NCBI GenBank assembly: GCA_963669455.1
Contig: OY770026.1
Coordinates: 1,054,001-1,118,000, forward strand
Source of the DNA: JAWKWH01 sp963669455
Lineage (GTDB): Bacteria; Pseudomonadota; Alphaproteobacteria; Rhizobiales; Rhizobiaceae
Reading direction: 5' to 3'
DNA: 64,000 nucleotides
The notes beneath the pieces were generated by a model that was given only the letters and a program-made list of their open reading frames with translations, was not told the DNA's origin and did no database searches. The position numbers and the translations under genes are program-made. Of the stretch, positions 34,928-44,600 are shown piece by piece. How positions within the stretch are numbered: the stretch's first letter is position 1; each line of letters starts with the position of its first letter.

Positions 34928-36613
34928 TTGCGAAGACGCGTAATCCTCATCTTGATTCTCATTACAATCGGATCAGTAACTTCGCTGTTTCTTGGTTCTA
35001 TGGCCTATTTTCGACTGGACGAGCGCAGTCTGGCCCAATCACGCCTTAACTTATATAGCCGCTCGTTGTCCGACACTCTGGAGCGGTTTGAGTATCTTCC
35101 CAAGATCCTTGCGAAGGACCCGGTTGTCTACAGCGCTTTGAGCGGAACCGATGGCTTGCGAGCCAACGCGCGGTTCGAAGAATTTGCAGAAAAGGCCGGG
35201 CTGGAGGCTATTTATCTTCTCAATCGTTCGGGGCTTGTGATTGCCGCATCAAATCATGCGCAACAGCCGACCTTTCTTGGCAAAAATTATGGTTTTCGGC
35301 CCTATTTTCAAACGGCGTTGGCTGGCGGTGACGGACGGTTCTTTGGCGTTGGAGCAACGACGGGTCGCCCCGGCTATTTTTTTGCGCAACCAGTATCGAT
35401 GAATGGAACCGAAATCATTGGAGTGCTTGCCGTTAAACTTGACATGAGTGAGTTCCAGCGCTCGTGGGAAGTAAGCGGCGACAGTGTATTTGCCACCGAT
35501 TCAAATGATGTTGTCGTACTCGCTACGAACCCTGATTGGCTCTACTATTCTACCAAGACACTTCCGCAAGACAAAATTGAGGCTCTGGTAGAGAGCCGCC
35601 AGTTTGGCAATTTTAAAATTGAGGCACTTGGCTGGCAACTGACGGGCGACGAAGTGACGATCGGTGGTGATCGATTTATCCATGTTTCTGAAAACAAAGG
35701 GAAGTTGGGATGGATCGTACATTTCCTGCAAAATGAGGGGCGAATTTGGGAACGGGCAAGCTTCGCTACTGCTATATTTGGGGTTGCGATTGTCGCACTT
35801 GTTTTGATGGCAACCTATTTGCGTTCAATCAGGATACAGCAGGCCCTGCAAACGGCCCAGGCCGACAGAAGTCGATTGCAAATAGCCAACAGAGAGCTGG
35901 AAGAAGCACATGTTGAATTAAAGAGAACAGGCCACCTAGCGGCTCTTGGACGGGTTGCAGCTTCGGTTACCCACGAGCTGGGGCAACCCATTTCGGCGCT
36001 CAAAAACTATCTTGGTGCCGCTGAGATAAGCGGTGAGTTCACGCGCAAAGACACCCTACCCAAGGTGGAGCGGGTTATAGAACGGGTGGAAAACATCGCA
36101 AAGGAATTGCGCTTCTTCACCCAAGCGCAGCCTGCTTTGCAAAAACAGGTTGATCTAAATCACGTGGTCCAAAATGCCGTTGAACTTACCCAGCATGATT
36201 TAGACAAATCCGGCTGCGAAATTAAACTTTCACTTACGGACACACCACTGAACATTCACGGCAACCAGTTTAGGCTGGAGCGTGTGATCATAAACCTTAT
36301 CAGAAATGCTCTTGAAGCTATGTCGGAGAATGAGGTCCGTAAACTTTCAATCACGACAGAGAGAAAAGGGAAGGACATTTGCTGCCGCTTTGAAGACACC
36401 GGTCCGGGATTGGGGCAAAAGACGGTTGAGCAACTCGCAGAGCCTTTCCATACGACAAAACCCTCCGGAGCCGGAATGGGGTTGGGGTTGGCTATTGCAT
36501 CGCAGATCGTAGCTGAACATGACGGTAGCCTTTCCGCCCGAAGCGGACAATCTGCCGGCGCAGTTTTTGAGGTGCGACTACCAACAGCTCCTGACGGAGA
36601 TCCAAATGAATAA
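34928..36613 (+). CDS. dctB: C4-dicarboxylate sensor histidine kinase DctB
   Basis: A 561-residue kinase: membrane helix (VILILILITIGSVTSLFLGS), a periplasmic double-PAS sensor (about 30-280; YLLNRSGLVIAASNHAQQPT, GKNYGFRPYFQTALAG, RPGYFFAQPV, all typical of DctB), a second membrane helix (about 280-300), a coiled coil and the kinase core with H-box SVTHELGQPISALKNYL, N-box NLIRNALEAM, G1 EDTGPGLG and G2 GAGMGLGLAIA. The start is TTG 34928, the only start near the first helix. It overlaps dctD by 8 bases. Confidence 0.9.
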   Translation: MRRRVILILILITIGSVTSLFLGSMAYFRLDERSLAQSRLNLYSRSLSDTLERFEYLPKILAKDPVVYSALSGTDGLRANARFEEFAEKAGLEAIYLLNRSGLVIAASNHAQQPTFLGKNYGFRPYFQTALAGGDGRFFGVGATTGRPGYFFAQPVSMNGTEIIGVLAVKLDMSEFQRSWEVSGDSVFATDSNDVVVLATNPDWLYYSTKTLPQDKIEALVESRQFGNFKIEALGWQLTGDEVTIGGDRFIHVSENKGKLGWIVHFLQNEGRIWERASFATAIFGVAIVALVLMATYLRSIRIQQALQTAQADRSRLQIANRELEEAHVELKRTGHLAALGRVAASVTHELGQPISALKNYLGAAEISGEFTRKDTLPKVERVIERVENIAKELRFFTQAQPALQKQVDLNHVVQNAVELTQHDLDKSGCEIKLSLTDTPLNIHGNQFRLERVIINLIRNALEAMSENEVRKLSITTERKGKDICCRFEDTGPGLGQKTVEQLAEPFHTTKPSGAGMGLGLAIASQIVAEHDGSLSARSGQSAGAVFEVRLPTAPDGDPNE

Positions 36614-37943
36614 AGGAACGATACTTGTCATTGATGACGACCGCGAGATGCGAGATTCCCTGCGCACCCTTTTGAGCAATCATGGGTTTGACGTTCATCT
36701 TCAATCGGGTGCCCAAAACACCGTGCAATTTCTTCAGTCCAATAACGTTGACACAATCCTGTGCGATGTGCGGATGCCTGGAATGAGTGGGCTAGAGTTG
36801 CTGGAGCAGATGGTGCGTGAGGATGAGGCACCGCTGGTTTTGATGTCAGCCCATGGCGACATATCAATGGCCGTCCAAGCCCTGCACGATGGTGCTTTTA
36901 CCTTTCTGGAAAAGCCTTTTGACCCCAAACTCCTCTTAAGCACACTCGATAAAACCACAGAGCACGGGCAATTGCGCCGACGGGAACGAAGGCTGCGCGA
37001 AAGACTGGCGGAATTGGCTGAGCTTGACCGGGTTTTGCTTGGTGAAAGCCCAGCGCTACGTCGGTTGCGCGATGACGTGTCCGACATTGCTGACAGTCCA
37101 GCCAATGTTCTCATTGTTGGGGAAACCGGTACGGGCAAAGAACTGGTGGCGAAGGCAATACATGATCTGTCCAGCAATTCAGGAGGTGCGTTTGTTGCGG
37201 TAAATTGCGCAATGACTTCAGCTGAACAATTCGATGTCACTTTGTTCGGCATGGGTCAGGGCAGGTCGGGACTACTCAGTCGTGCTGACCAGGGAACTTT
37301 GTTTCTTGATGAATTAGGCGCAATGGCACCGCAGTTTCAGCCAAAACTTCTGCGTGCCATCGAAACACAAGAGTTTCTCTCTGTCGGGTCTGACGAGCCA
37401 AAACGATCGCATTTTCGTTTGATCTCAGCAGCCAGCACCAATCTGGCAGAGGCTTTGACAAACGGCGACTTTCGACAGGACTTGTTGTTCAGATTGAATA
37501 CCGTGACGTTGGAGCTTCCTCCCCTACGTGCCCGGGGTGAAGACATCCCATTCCTACATCGGCATTTTCTGGAGCATTTCGCCAACGTGTACAGTGTTGA
37601 AGTCCCCTCCGTGACCGCTGATGATATTTCGGCGATCATGACCCATGAATGGCCGGGCAATATCCGAGAACTTCGAAATCTGTGCGAATGCCAAATCCTG
37701 TTGTCACGAAGAGGGGGTGTATCCGTCGCCGACGCGATTAATTTTGGTCACGATATTGAAAAAACACCGGAGACATTAAGGGAAGCTGTCGCCGCGTTTG
37801 AAAGGCAATTGATCACCAAAGCGCTTCTGAAAAATGATGGTAGAATGGATGATGTCGCTGAAGTCTTGGGGATTGGTCGCAGGACATTAAACGAAAAAAT
37901 TGTTAAGCTCGGTTTGAACAAAGAGCGCATTCTTTCCGGGTAG
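36606..37943 (+). CDS. dctD: Response regulator DctD with AAA+ domain lacking the GAFTGA loop
   Basis: A 445-residue NtrC-type protein: receiver (phospho-acceptor D54 in LCDVRMPGMSG, K in FLEKPFDP), AAA+ domain (Walker A GETGTGKE at 172-179, Walker B TLFLDELGAM at 231-240, LLFRLNTVTLELPPLRARGE) and a Fis-type DNA-binding end (MDDVAEVLGIGRRTLNEKIV). The sigma-54-contacting GAFTGA motif, expected near 214-222, is replaced by FGMGQGRSG. ATG 36606 is chosen over the longer frame because it begins the receiver exactly. No -24/-12 promoter was found before dctP. It may therefore work with sigma-70 RNA polymerase, as known for the GAFTGA-less NtrC of Rhodobacter capsulatus. A terminator follows. Confidence 0.88.
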   Translation: MNKGTILVIDDDREMRDSLRTLLSNHGFDVHLQSGAQNTVQFLQSNNVDTILCDVRMPGMSGLELLEQMVREDEAPLVLMSAHGDISMAVQALHDGAFTFLEKPFDPKLLLSTLDKTTEHGQLRRRERRLRERLAELAELDRVLLGESPALRRLRDDVSDIADSPANVLIVGETGTGKELVAKAIHDLSSNSGGAFVAVNCAMTSAEQFDVTLFGMGQGRSGLLSRADQGTLFLDELGAMAPQFQPKLLRAIETQEFLSVGSDEPKRSHFRLISAASTNLAEALTNGDFRQDLLFRLNTVTLELPPLRARGEDIPFLHRHFLEHFANVYSVEVPSVTADDISAIMTHEWPGNIRELRNLCECQILLSRRGGVSVADAINFGHDIEKTPETLREAVAAFERQLITKALLKNDGRMDDVAEVLGIGRRTLNEKIVKLGLNKERILSG

Positions 37944-37951
37944 CCATGCCC

Positions 37952-37993
37952 AAACCTGTGGATTTGGTGTCTGCGGTTATCCGCAGGTTTTTT
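37952..37993 (+). terminator. Rho-independent terminator after dctBD
   Basis: AAACCTGTGGAT (37952-37963) pairs with ATCCGCAGGTTT (37979-37990) with one G-T pair and is followed by six T residues (37988-37993). It separates the regulatory genes from the transporter genes. Confidence 0.85.
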
Positions 37994-38086
37994 CTTACTG
38001 ATGCGCAAGTTTCTTCATATCAGCTGAGTGCTCACCCGGCCTATTCCACCACATGCCTTGAAAAGTAAGGCAAGCTGGAGGAAATC

Positions 38087-39094
38087 ATGAAGAACCAATT
38101 TAAGGCTGCATTACTCTGTGGCGCTATCTCTGTTTCATTTGTTGCCGAAGCTGTTGCAGTAGAATGGAACGTCTCTCTTTGGGGCAAACGTCGCGCATTC
38201 ACCGAGCACGTTGAAAAACTAGCCGAACTTGTTTCCGCCAAGACAAATGGCGAGTTCAAGCTCAACATCTCGTATGGTGGTTTGTCCAAGAATAAAGAAA
38301 ACTTGGACGGCATCTCGATTGGCGCTTTCGAAATGGCACAGTTTTGTGCCGGCTACCATCGCGATAAAAACCCAACCATCACCGTTCTTGAATTGCCGTT
38401 CCTGGGCGTCAGCAGCCTTGAAGAAGAGCGCAAAATTTCTATGGCTGTGTACGCACACCCTGCCGTGAAAAAAGACCTTGCACGGTGGAATGCCACCCCA
38501 TTGATGCCGTCCCCATTGCCTCAATATAACATTGTCGGTGTTGGTGATGCGCCAAAAGGTCTTGCTGACTTTAAAGGTCTGACAGTTCGCGCGACCGGGG
38601 GTATCGGGAAAGCCATGAAAGCTGTTGGCGCGGTTCCAACATCAATGCCCGCAACGGAAGTGCGTCAGGCTCTCGACAGTGGTGTCGTAAAGTCGGTCGC
38701 ATTTGCGCCCCATGCCCATATGTCTTTTGGCACAGTTGAAACGGGAAAATGGTGGACAACCAACCTCAACCCGGGAACTGTGAACTGCCCTGTTGTCGCA
38801 AATACAGACGCGCTCAACGCGCTTTCCAAGGAACATCGCGACGCTTTGCTGGGGTCCATTGATGGCGCTCTTGATCACTATATTTCATCGTACAATGGGA
38901 AAACGATGGACGCGTGGGGCCCTAAGCTCAAAGAAAAAGGCATCGAATCCGTTACATTCTCGGATGCTGAACTGGCCGCTTTTAAAACAAAAGTTGCCAA
39001 ACCTGCGGCAGATGACTGGGTCAAGGATAATACTGCTAAAGGCATTCCAGCGCAGGAATTGTTGGATCTCGTCACCGGCATGATCAGAAAATAG
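38087..39094 (+). CDS. dctP: TRAP C4-dicarboxylate-type solute-binding protein
   Basis: A 335-residue exported DctP-family protein: signal peptide (LLCGAISVSFVAEAVA-VE), AEL..KTNGEFKLNISYGGLS, the ALDSGVVKSVAFAPHAHMSF core and a C-terminal helix. GGAGGAAATC precedes the ATG. It is the first gene of the dctPQM transporter downstream of dctBD. The binding arginine region RATGGIGKAM fits a carboxylate ligand, but the exact acid is unknown. Confidence 0.9.
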   Translation: MKNQFKAALLCGAISVSFVAEAVAVEWNVSLWGKRRAFTEHVEKLAELVSAKTNGEFKLNISYGGLSKNKENLDGISIGAFEMAQFCAGYHRDKNPTITVLELPFLGVSSLEEERKISMAVYAHPAVKKDLARWNATPLMPSPLPQYNIVGVGDAPKGLADFKGLTVRATGGIGKAMKAVGAVPTSMPATEVRQALDSGVVKSVAFAPHAHMSFGTVETGKWWTTNLNPGTVNCPVVANTDALNALSKEHRDALLGSIDGALDHYISSYNGKTMDAWGPKLKEKGIESVTFSDAELAAFKTKVAKPAADDWVKDNTAKGIPAQELLDLVTGMIRK

Positions 39095-39167
39095 CTCCGT
39101 CGAATTGAAACTGATGCATCGACGCTCGAATAGGGCGCCGGTGCAACTGTCAATGTAAGGAACCTGC

Positions 39168-39809
39168 ATGGCCGGAGCATCGACGATCATCACCGATGAC
39201 AGCTTGTTGAGCCGATTGGATCAAAAGCTGTTTAGGATTGAAGGCTGGTTGGCCTTGGTCAGCGGCCTTGCGGTATTCAGCCTCATTATTCTGGCAGTTG
39301 TGTCTGTGTCCGGCAGGAATTTCTGGAACCAACCGATTCCTGGCTATGTCGATTGGATCGAACAGGCCATGCCCCTGATCGCATTTATGGGTATTGCTTA
39401 TGTCCAACGCCAGGGCGGTCATATCCGCATGGACCTGATCATCGGTTTGTTCAAAGGCAGGGCGCTGTGGGTGTTGGAACTGTTCAGCGTCATGATCATT
39501 CTCGTTCTTATGATTTTGCTTACCTGGGGTTCGTTTGAACATTTTCTAAGGAGTTTTGATTTTGCAGCGCCACTCTGGAGCCGCGATTCCTCAATGGATA
39601 TCGCCATTCCGTTGTGGCCCGCCAAGCTGATTGCACCCGTTGCGTTTTCGGTTCTTTGCTTGCGATTGGTATTGCAAATCTGGGCGTACACACGCGCCGC
39701 TCTTCATAATGTTGAGCATCCAATTGCGGTTCCCCTGATCGAAGATGCTGCTGAAATGGCCTCAAAAGAAGCCGCCAGTGTATCTGGCTTTGATGAGACA
39801 CGGGGCTGA
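39168..39809 (+). CDS. dctQ: TRAP transporter small permease DctQ
   Basis: A 213-residue membrane protein with four hydrophobic segments and the DctQ pattern (PGYVDWIEQAMPLIAFMGIA, YVQRQGGHIRMDLI). AAGGAA lies before the ATG. It ends 4 bases before dctM. Confidence 0.9.
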   Translation: MAGASTIITDDSLLSRLDQKLFRIEGWLALVSGLAVFSLIILAVVSVSGRNFWNQPIPGYVDWIEQAMPLIAFMGIAYVQRQGGHIRMDLIIGLFKGRALWVLELFSVMIILVLMILLTWGSFEHFLRSFDFAAPLWSRDSSMDIAIPLWPAKLIAPVAFSVLCLRLVLQIWAYTRAALHNVEHPIAVPLIEDAAEMASKEAASVSGFDETRG

Positions 39810-39813
39810 TCTG

Positions 39814-41220
39814 ATGACCTCCATAGAAATTGGTATCGCTGTCAGCGTCCTTATGCTGGTTGTTGTTTTGCTGGGTATGCGGGTTGCTTTTGCCGCAGCC
39901 CTGGCAGGTGTTGTCGGTCTGGTCTGGATCTTTTGGTCAAAAAAGGGATACGACCCGTCACAGTTTTTTTGGGCACTGGGTATTGCCGCAAAAACGGCGG
40001 GACAAGTGCCCCATTCGAAAGTGGCTTCGCAAGCCCTGTCGCTCATCCCAACATTTATCTTGATTGGCTATCTGGCCTATTATGCGGGTCTCACCAAGGC
40101 ACTGTTTCAAGCGGCAAAAAGCTGGCTTGGATGGTTGCCGGGTGGCTTGGCTGTTGCAACCATTTTTGCGACCGCTGGCTTCGCAGCTGTTTCCGGCGCA
40201 TCTGTTGCCACGTCAGCGGTATTTGCGCGTATAGCCATTCCTGAAATGCTGGCCGTTGGTTATGACAAGAAATTCGCCGCTGGCGTTGTGGCGGCTGGTG
40301 GTACACTTGCGTCCCTCATTCCACCTTCCGCGATTTTGGTGATTTACGCCATTATTGTGGAGCAAGATGTTGGCTTGCTTCTGCTTGCCGGGTTTCTTCC
40401 AGGCGCGGTGTCTGCTCTCATCTATGGTGGACTTGTTGTCGCCATGGCGTTGACCTTCAAAAATTTCGGGCCACCTGTCGGCGGCTTTTCATGGTGGGAT
40501 CGGATAAAATCTGTTCCGTCCGTATTGCCGGTTGTTGCTGTGGTTTTGGTGATCATTTGCTTTGTCTACAATCCCTTTGGCGAAGAAGCCTGGGGGACAC
40601 CGACCGAAGGCGGTGCTATTGGCGTATTCATCGTGTTTTGCATGGCGTTGATTAGCGGCATGCGTTGGCCGGAACTAAAGAGTGCTCTGTTGGAATCGGC
40701 AAAGCTGTCGGTCATGATCTTCACCATCATATGGGGTGTTTTGATCTATGTACGGTTTCTGGGGTTTGCCGATCTCCCCAATGCATTTGCGGACTGGATT
40801 TCCAATCTCGACCAAAGCCCAATGTTAACGTTAATCCTTATCCTGCTCGCCTATGCGGTACTGGGTATGTTCATGGATGCAATTGGTATGCTTTTGTTGA
40901 CATTGCCGGTTGTCTATCCCGCCGTCATGGCGCTCAACGGTGGTGAAGCGGTTACGGCAGCTGACAGTACCTTCGGTATGAACGGTACGATGTGCGCGGT
41001 CTGGTTTGGTATCTTGGCGGTCAAGATGGCGGAGCTGTGCCTCATCACCCCGCCCATAGGCTTGAATTGCTTTGTCGTAGCGGGCGTACGCGATGATATT
41101 TCGGTACAAGACGTATTCAAAGGCTCATCACCGTTCTTTGTGGCTGATGCTGCAACAATTGCAGTCCTAATCGCTTTTCCAGGAATCGTACTCTTTTTGC
41201 CGAGACTGTTAACCGGTTAG
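39814..41220 (+). CDS. dctM: TRAP transporter large permease DctM
   Basis: A 468-residue membrane protein with about 12 segments and DctM signatures (ATAGFAAVSGASVATSAVFA, GGTLASLIPPSAILVIYAII, GMFMDAIGMLLLTLPVVYP, ITPPIGLNCFVVAGV). ATG 39814 directly after the dctQ stop is preferred over the longer overlapping frame from 39745. It forms the transport channel with DctQ, driven by sodium or proton gradient. Confidence 0.92.
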   Translation: MTSIEIGIAVSVLMLVVVLLGMRVAFAAALAGVVGLVWIFWSKKGYDPSQFFWALGIAAKTAGQVPHSKVASQALSLIPTFILIGYLAYYAGLTKALFQAAKSWLGWLPGGLAVATIFATAGFAAVSGASVATSAVFARIAIPEMLAVGYDKKFAAGVVAAGGTLASLIPPSAILVIYAIIVEQDVGLLLLAGFLPGAVSALIYGGLVVAMALTFKNFGPPVGGFSWWDRIKSVPSVLPVVAVVLVIICFVYNPFGEEAWGTPTEGGAIGVFIVFCMALISGMRWPELKSALLESAKLSVMIFTIIWGVLIYVRFLGFADLPNAFADWISNLDQSPMLTLILILLAYAVLGMFMDAIGMLLLTLPVVYPAVMALNGGEAVTAADSTFGMNGTMCAVWFGILAVKMAELCLITPPIGLNCFVVAGVRDDISVQDVFKGSSPFFVADAATIAVLIAFPGIVLFLPRLLTG

Positions 41221-41451
41221 GGCGATTATTATCGATCAATCTGTATTGATGATGGCTCCTTCGGGCCAGACTTGACTGCGGCCCAATTGTTTTGCCAATC
41301 GCGTTTGCGACAGCAAGCAAACGACGAGGTAGGGCTCACTGCTGTCGTTGATAAAATGCCAAACATCCGGCACATCATCGGCAAGAACGGCCCATACCAG
41401 ACATTGGAACTGATTAGGGCAACTTTCCGAAAGCCGTCATTCAGAATTTGA
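41221..41451 (+). other. Open frame continuing past the dctM stop (possible coding remnant)
   Basis: The same frame continues after the dctM TAG for 77 codons, with protein-like composition (DDGSFGPDLTAAQLFCQSRL; GLTAVVDKMPNIRHIIGKNG, PYQTLELIRATF). It has no start of its own with a ribosome site and I recognise no family. It may be the tail of a deleted gene. The rest, 41452-41645, is AT-rich and holds nothing recognisable. Confidence 0.25.
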
Positions 41452-41645
41452 GAAAATTGACCGCAGCAATCACAAAAAACTTCCGAAAATTAAGCAGTTT
41501 CAGTTTTCGTGACCAATCGGTCTGTGAAGAGTGAAAAGTAATTTTGGATCAAAATTACTTGCCGTGAAGTTAATTACAAGAATAAGAAGAAGTTGGGTGA
41601 TGCCGATTATGTCGAACGGCTTTTGATAGATATGAGGGTTTGAAT

Positions 41646-44600
41646 GTGAGCGGGGGTAACATCCAATTTGTCGATCTTGAACGGACGTTCACACCCGTAA
41701 GCAAAAAAGAACAGTTAGATTGGGGCAGTTCTGCATTGGGCCGTAAATACGGTGGCTGGCTTAATTGGCCTGACCTTCTAGAAAAACCATACACCATCAT
41801 TCTGGCGGAAGCAGGTGGCGGAAAAACTGAAGAGCTTCGGTTCCAGTCGCAACAAATTGTCGATTCTGGAGCCATAGCATTTTATATGACAGTTCAGTCA
41901 GTTGCTGAACGAGGTGTTGAGCGGTCACTTCCCCCTCTGGAAGTTGAAAGATTTCGTCGTTGGCTTGGGAGCGACAAGGTAGCGACATTTTTTGTTGATT
42001 CCGTCGATGAAGCGAAGCTTCGCTTCACTGACATCGAACAATGTTTGAATGGTATCGCACACGAGCTTCTGGGTGCGCTTAGTCGCTGCCGATTTGTCTA
42101 TAGTTGTCGCGGGAGTGACTGGGATTGGGAGCGAGATGTTTGGATGTTCAAGCAATTTCTTTCCCAAATTCCAGCTCTCAAGAAGGTGGATAAAGAAGAC
42201 CCATTAATTGGCCCTGTGCTGCGTGAACAAGAAGAAAATTTTGACGATCAAAAATCCAGGCCGTCAAATTATTCATTTGAGATTTTTAGAATCAATGATC
42301 TAGACACAAGTCAGCAGCTCGCACTCGCGCAATCTGCTGGTATCAACGATGAAGACAGCTTTTTCAAAGAAATTCAAAAAAACAAGCTGGACAGATTTGT
42401 TGATCGCCCAAAGGACCTGCTGGACCTAGTTTTCTATTGGAATGAAAACGGCGCTTTGGGATCTCGGCGAGAGGTTATTGAAGCCGTAATTTCTAACAAG
42501 TTGCGAGAAATTCGCCCCGGTCGACCCGATCAAGATAAGCTATCTGAAGAAAGAGCACGCGAAGGAGCCGAAATCATTGCTGCAGCAATGGTCTTTGGCA
42601 AAACGACTTCCCTGCTATTCACAGATGACGACTTGACGGAACAAGATGAAGAAAATTCTCCGCTCAATCCCAAACGGTTGTTGCCAGATTGGACCGAGGC
42701 AGAAATCTCTTCATTGCTGAGACGTGCAGTTTTTGCACCATCGACGTTCGGGCGGTCTAGATTCCATCACCGTGAAACTCAAGAATATCTTGCAGCATGT
42801 TGGGTGCATCGACTGTTAGAGCGAGGGTGGGCACGCGAGACAATCAAACAACTTTTCTTCGTTGACCTTTATGGATCAACAACATTGATCCCATCACGGA
42901 GGCCAACTGTCGCTTGGCTGGCCAATATCGATAAGAGTTGGATCAAACCAATTCTTGATGTCGAGCCGCTTGTGCTGCTTCAGCATGGTGATCCCGGCAG
43001 TTTGCCACTAGCCGACAAAATGGCACTACTTCAACTCTATGCTGATAAGCATTCCCGTAGTCTGATCGGTGATGACGGCATTTCAAATGAGAGCCTCTGG
43101 ATGTTTGCTGATCCAGCCTTGACTACGACGATCCAAAACGTCTGGAACTTGTGCGAGCAAATCGATTTCCGATTGGATCTCATTCGCCTTATTGCAGAAG
43201 GTGAAATACACGGATGTAAAGATCTCATTGTAAGCCTACTCCAATGCCCCGAACAATCTGAGGGTGTAAAGTGTTGGGCACTCGAAACCGCGGAAATATT
43301 GGGTGCGGAATCTGAGCGAGCGACATTTGCTGAGAGTTTCTTGAAAGATGTTACTGTGGTTTCGAACGCCTCAGCGGTCAGTTATTCAAGATCGTTGTTT
43401 CCAAAGCACCTCACTGTTGGTGAACTGTTCGAAATTATCCAAAATGCTTCTGCACCAGAACGACATACTGTCGGCGGTTTTGGCTACGAATTGAAAAATC
43501 TTTGGAACAAATGTCCATTACGCGACCGCTCAAAATTTGCGGCAAAACTATCAGAGCTTTGTTTACAGCCGCCTTATCAGGCAGGTCATTACCGCGTTTC
43601 GCGAAAGTACCGCTACCTCTGCAAATATGTCGATCACATTGCTTTGGGACTTTTGGAAGACTGGCTGGATGGCGAGCAAACGGAACTACTTGTCGAGCTG
43701 CTTATGGTAATGGAACGGCGCGAACGTTCGGCAACTGATTTTGAAGACGCTGACAAAGAACGCTTTTTCAAATTGCTCGATCAAAACTGGCAAGTGCGGC
43801 GTGCTCTTCTTTGGAAGGACGTTGAAGAATGTCGAGCCGAAGATGAGAGACGCGAAGTCATTGATCGTTATTGGCAAGTCACGTTCATTGGGCAAGGTCT
43901 TCATAGATTGAAAGAGGCAGATCGCGATTGGCTGTTGGAAGATACGAAGGGCAAATCGCTATCGGATGATCGGCAGATCGCTTTGAGCGCTTGGATTCGA
44001 ACCTTTGATGCGAAAGATGACGGCATCAAAGATGATCTGATCTCATGCAGATCTAGCCTTGATTTTGATCCAAATCTTACCTCCCTCATAGATGCTGTCC
44101 TAACCCCTAGAGCCCCATTTGCTGAAGAAAAAGCTCGGCAAGAACGGCAAGAGAAAAGGGCGAAAGAGCATCAACAAGAAGAGAAGAAACGAAAGCAGAA
44201 TGTTGCTGAAAGCTGGAGGAAATTCAAAAAATACCTTTTAAACGACAGCACTGACCTTATGGACCCAAATGTCCGGTACAATAAACTGCACTGGCTTATT
44301 GTTTGGCTTTCCAAAGCCAACAATAGCGAAGACATTTACGACAGCAGTGCACTCTCCAGTGCTTTTTCTAAGGAAATACGCGACAGGTTCGACGTGGCCT
44401 TGTCTGCTCATTGGAAGGCGACCAAGGCAAGACGACCAAAACGAAACCACAATGGACACACAACATATAAGTGGATTCACAAACATGCTGCTTGGGCGGT
44501 AAGGTTTGAGTTTGAAAACTCAAATGCTGAGCTGCTGAAGGCGAATAACAATGATCTTCGAAATGCGGTTCGCCACCTACTTTTTGATGAACAAGTTGAA

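Noticed and set aside
37944..38086. Possible sigma-54 promoter before dctP
   Set aside because: No TGGCAC-N5-TTGC-like pair with correct spacing is present; only a terminator and AT-poor leader are seen.
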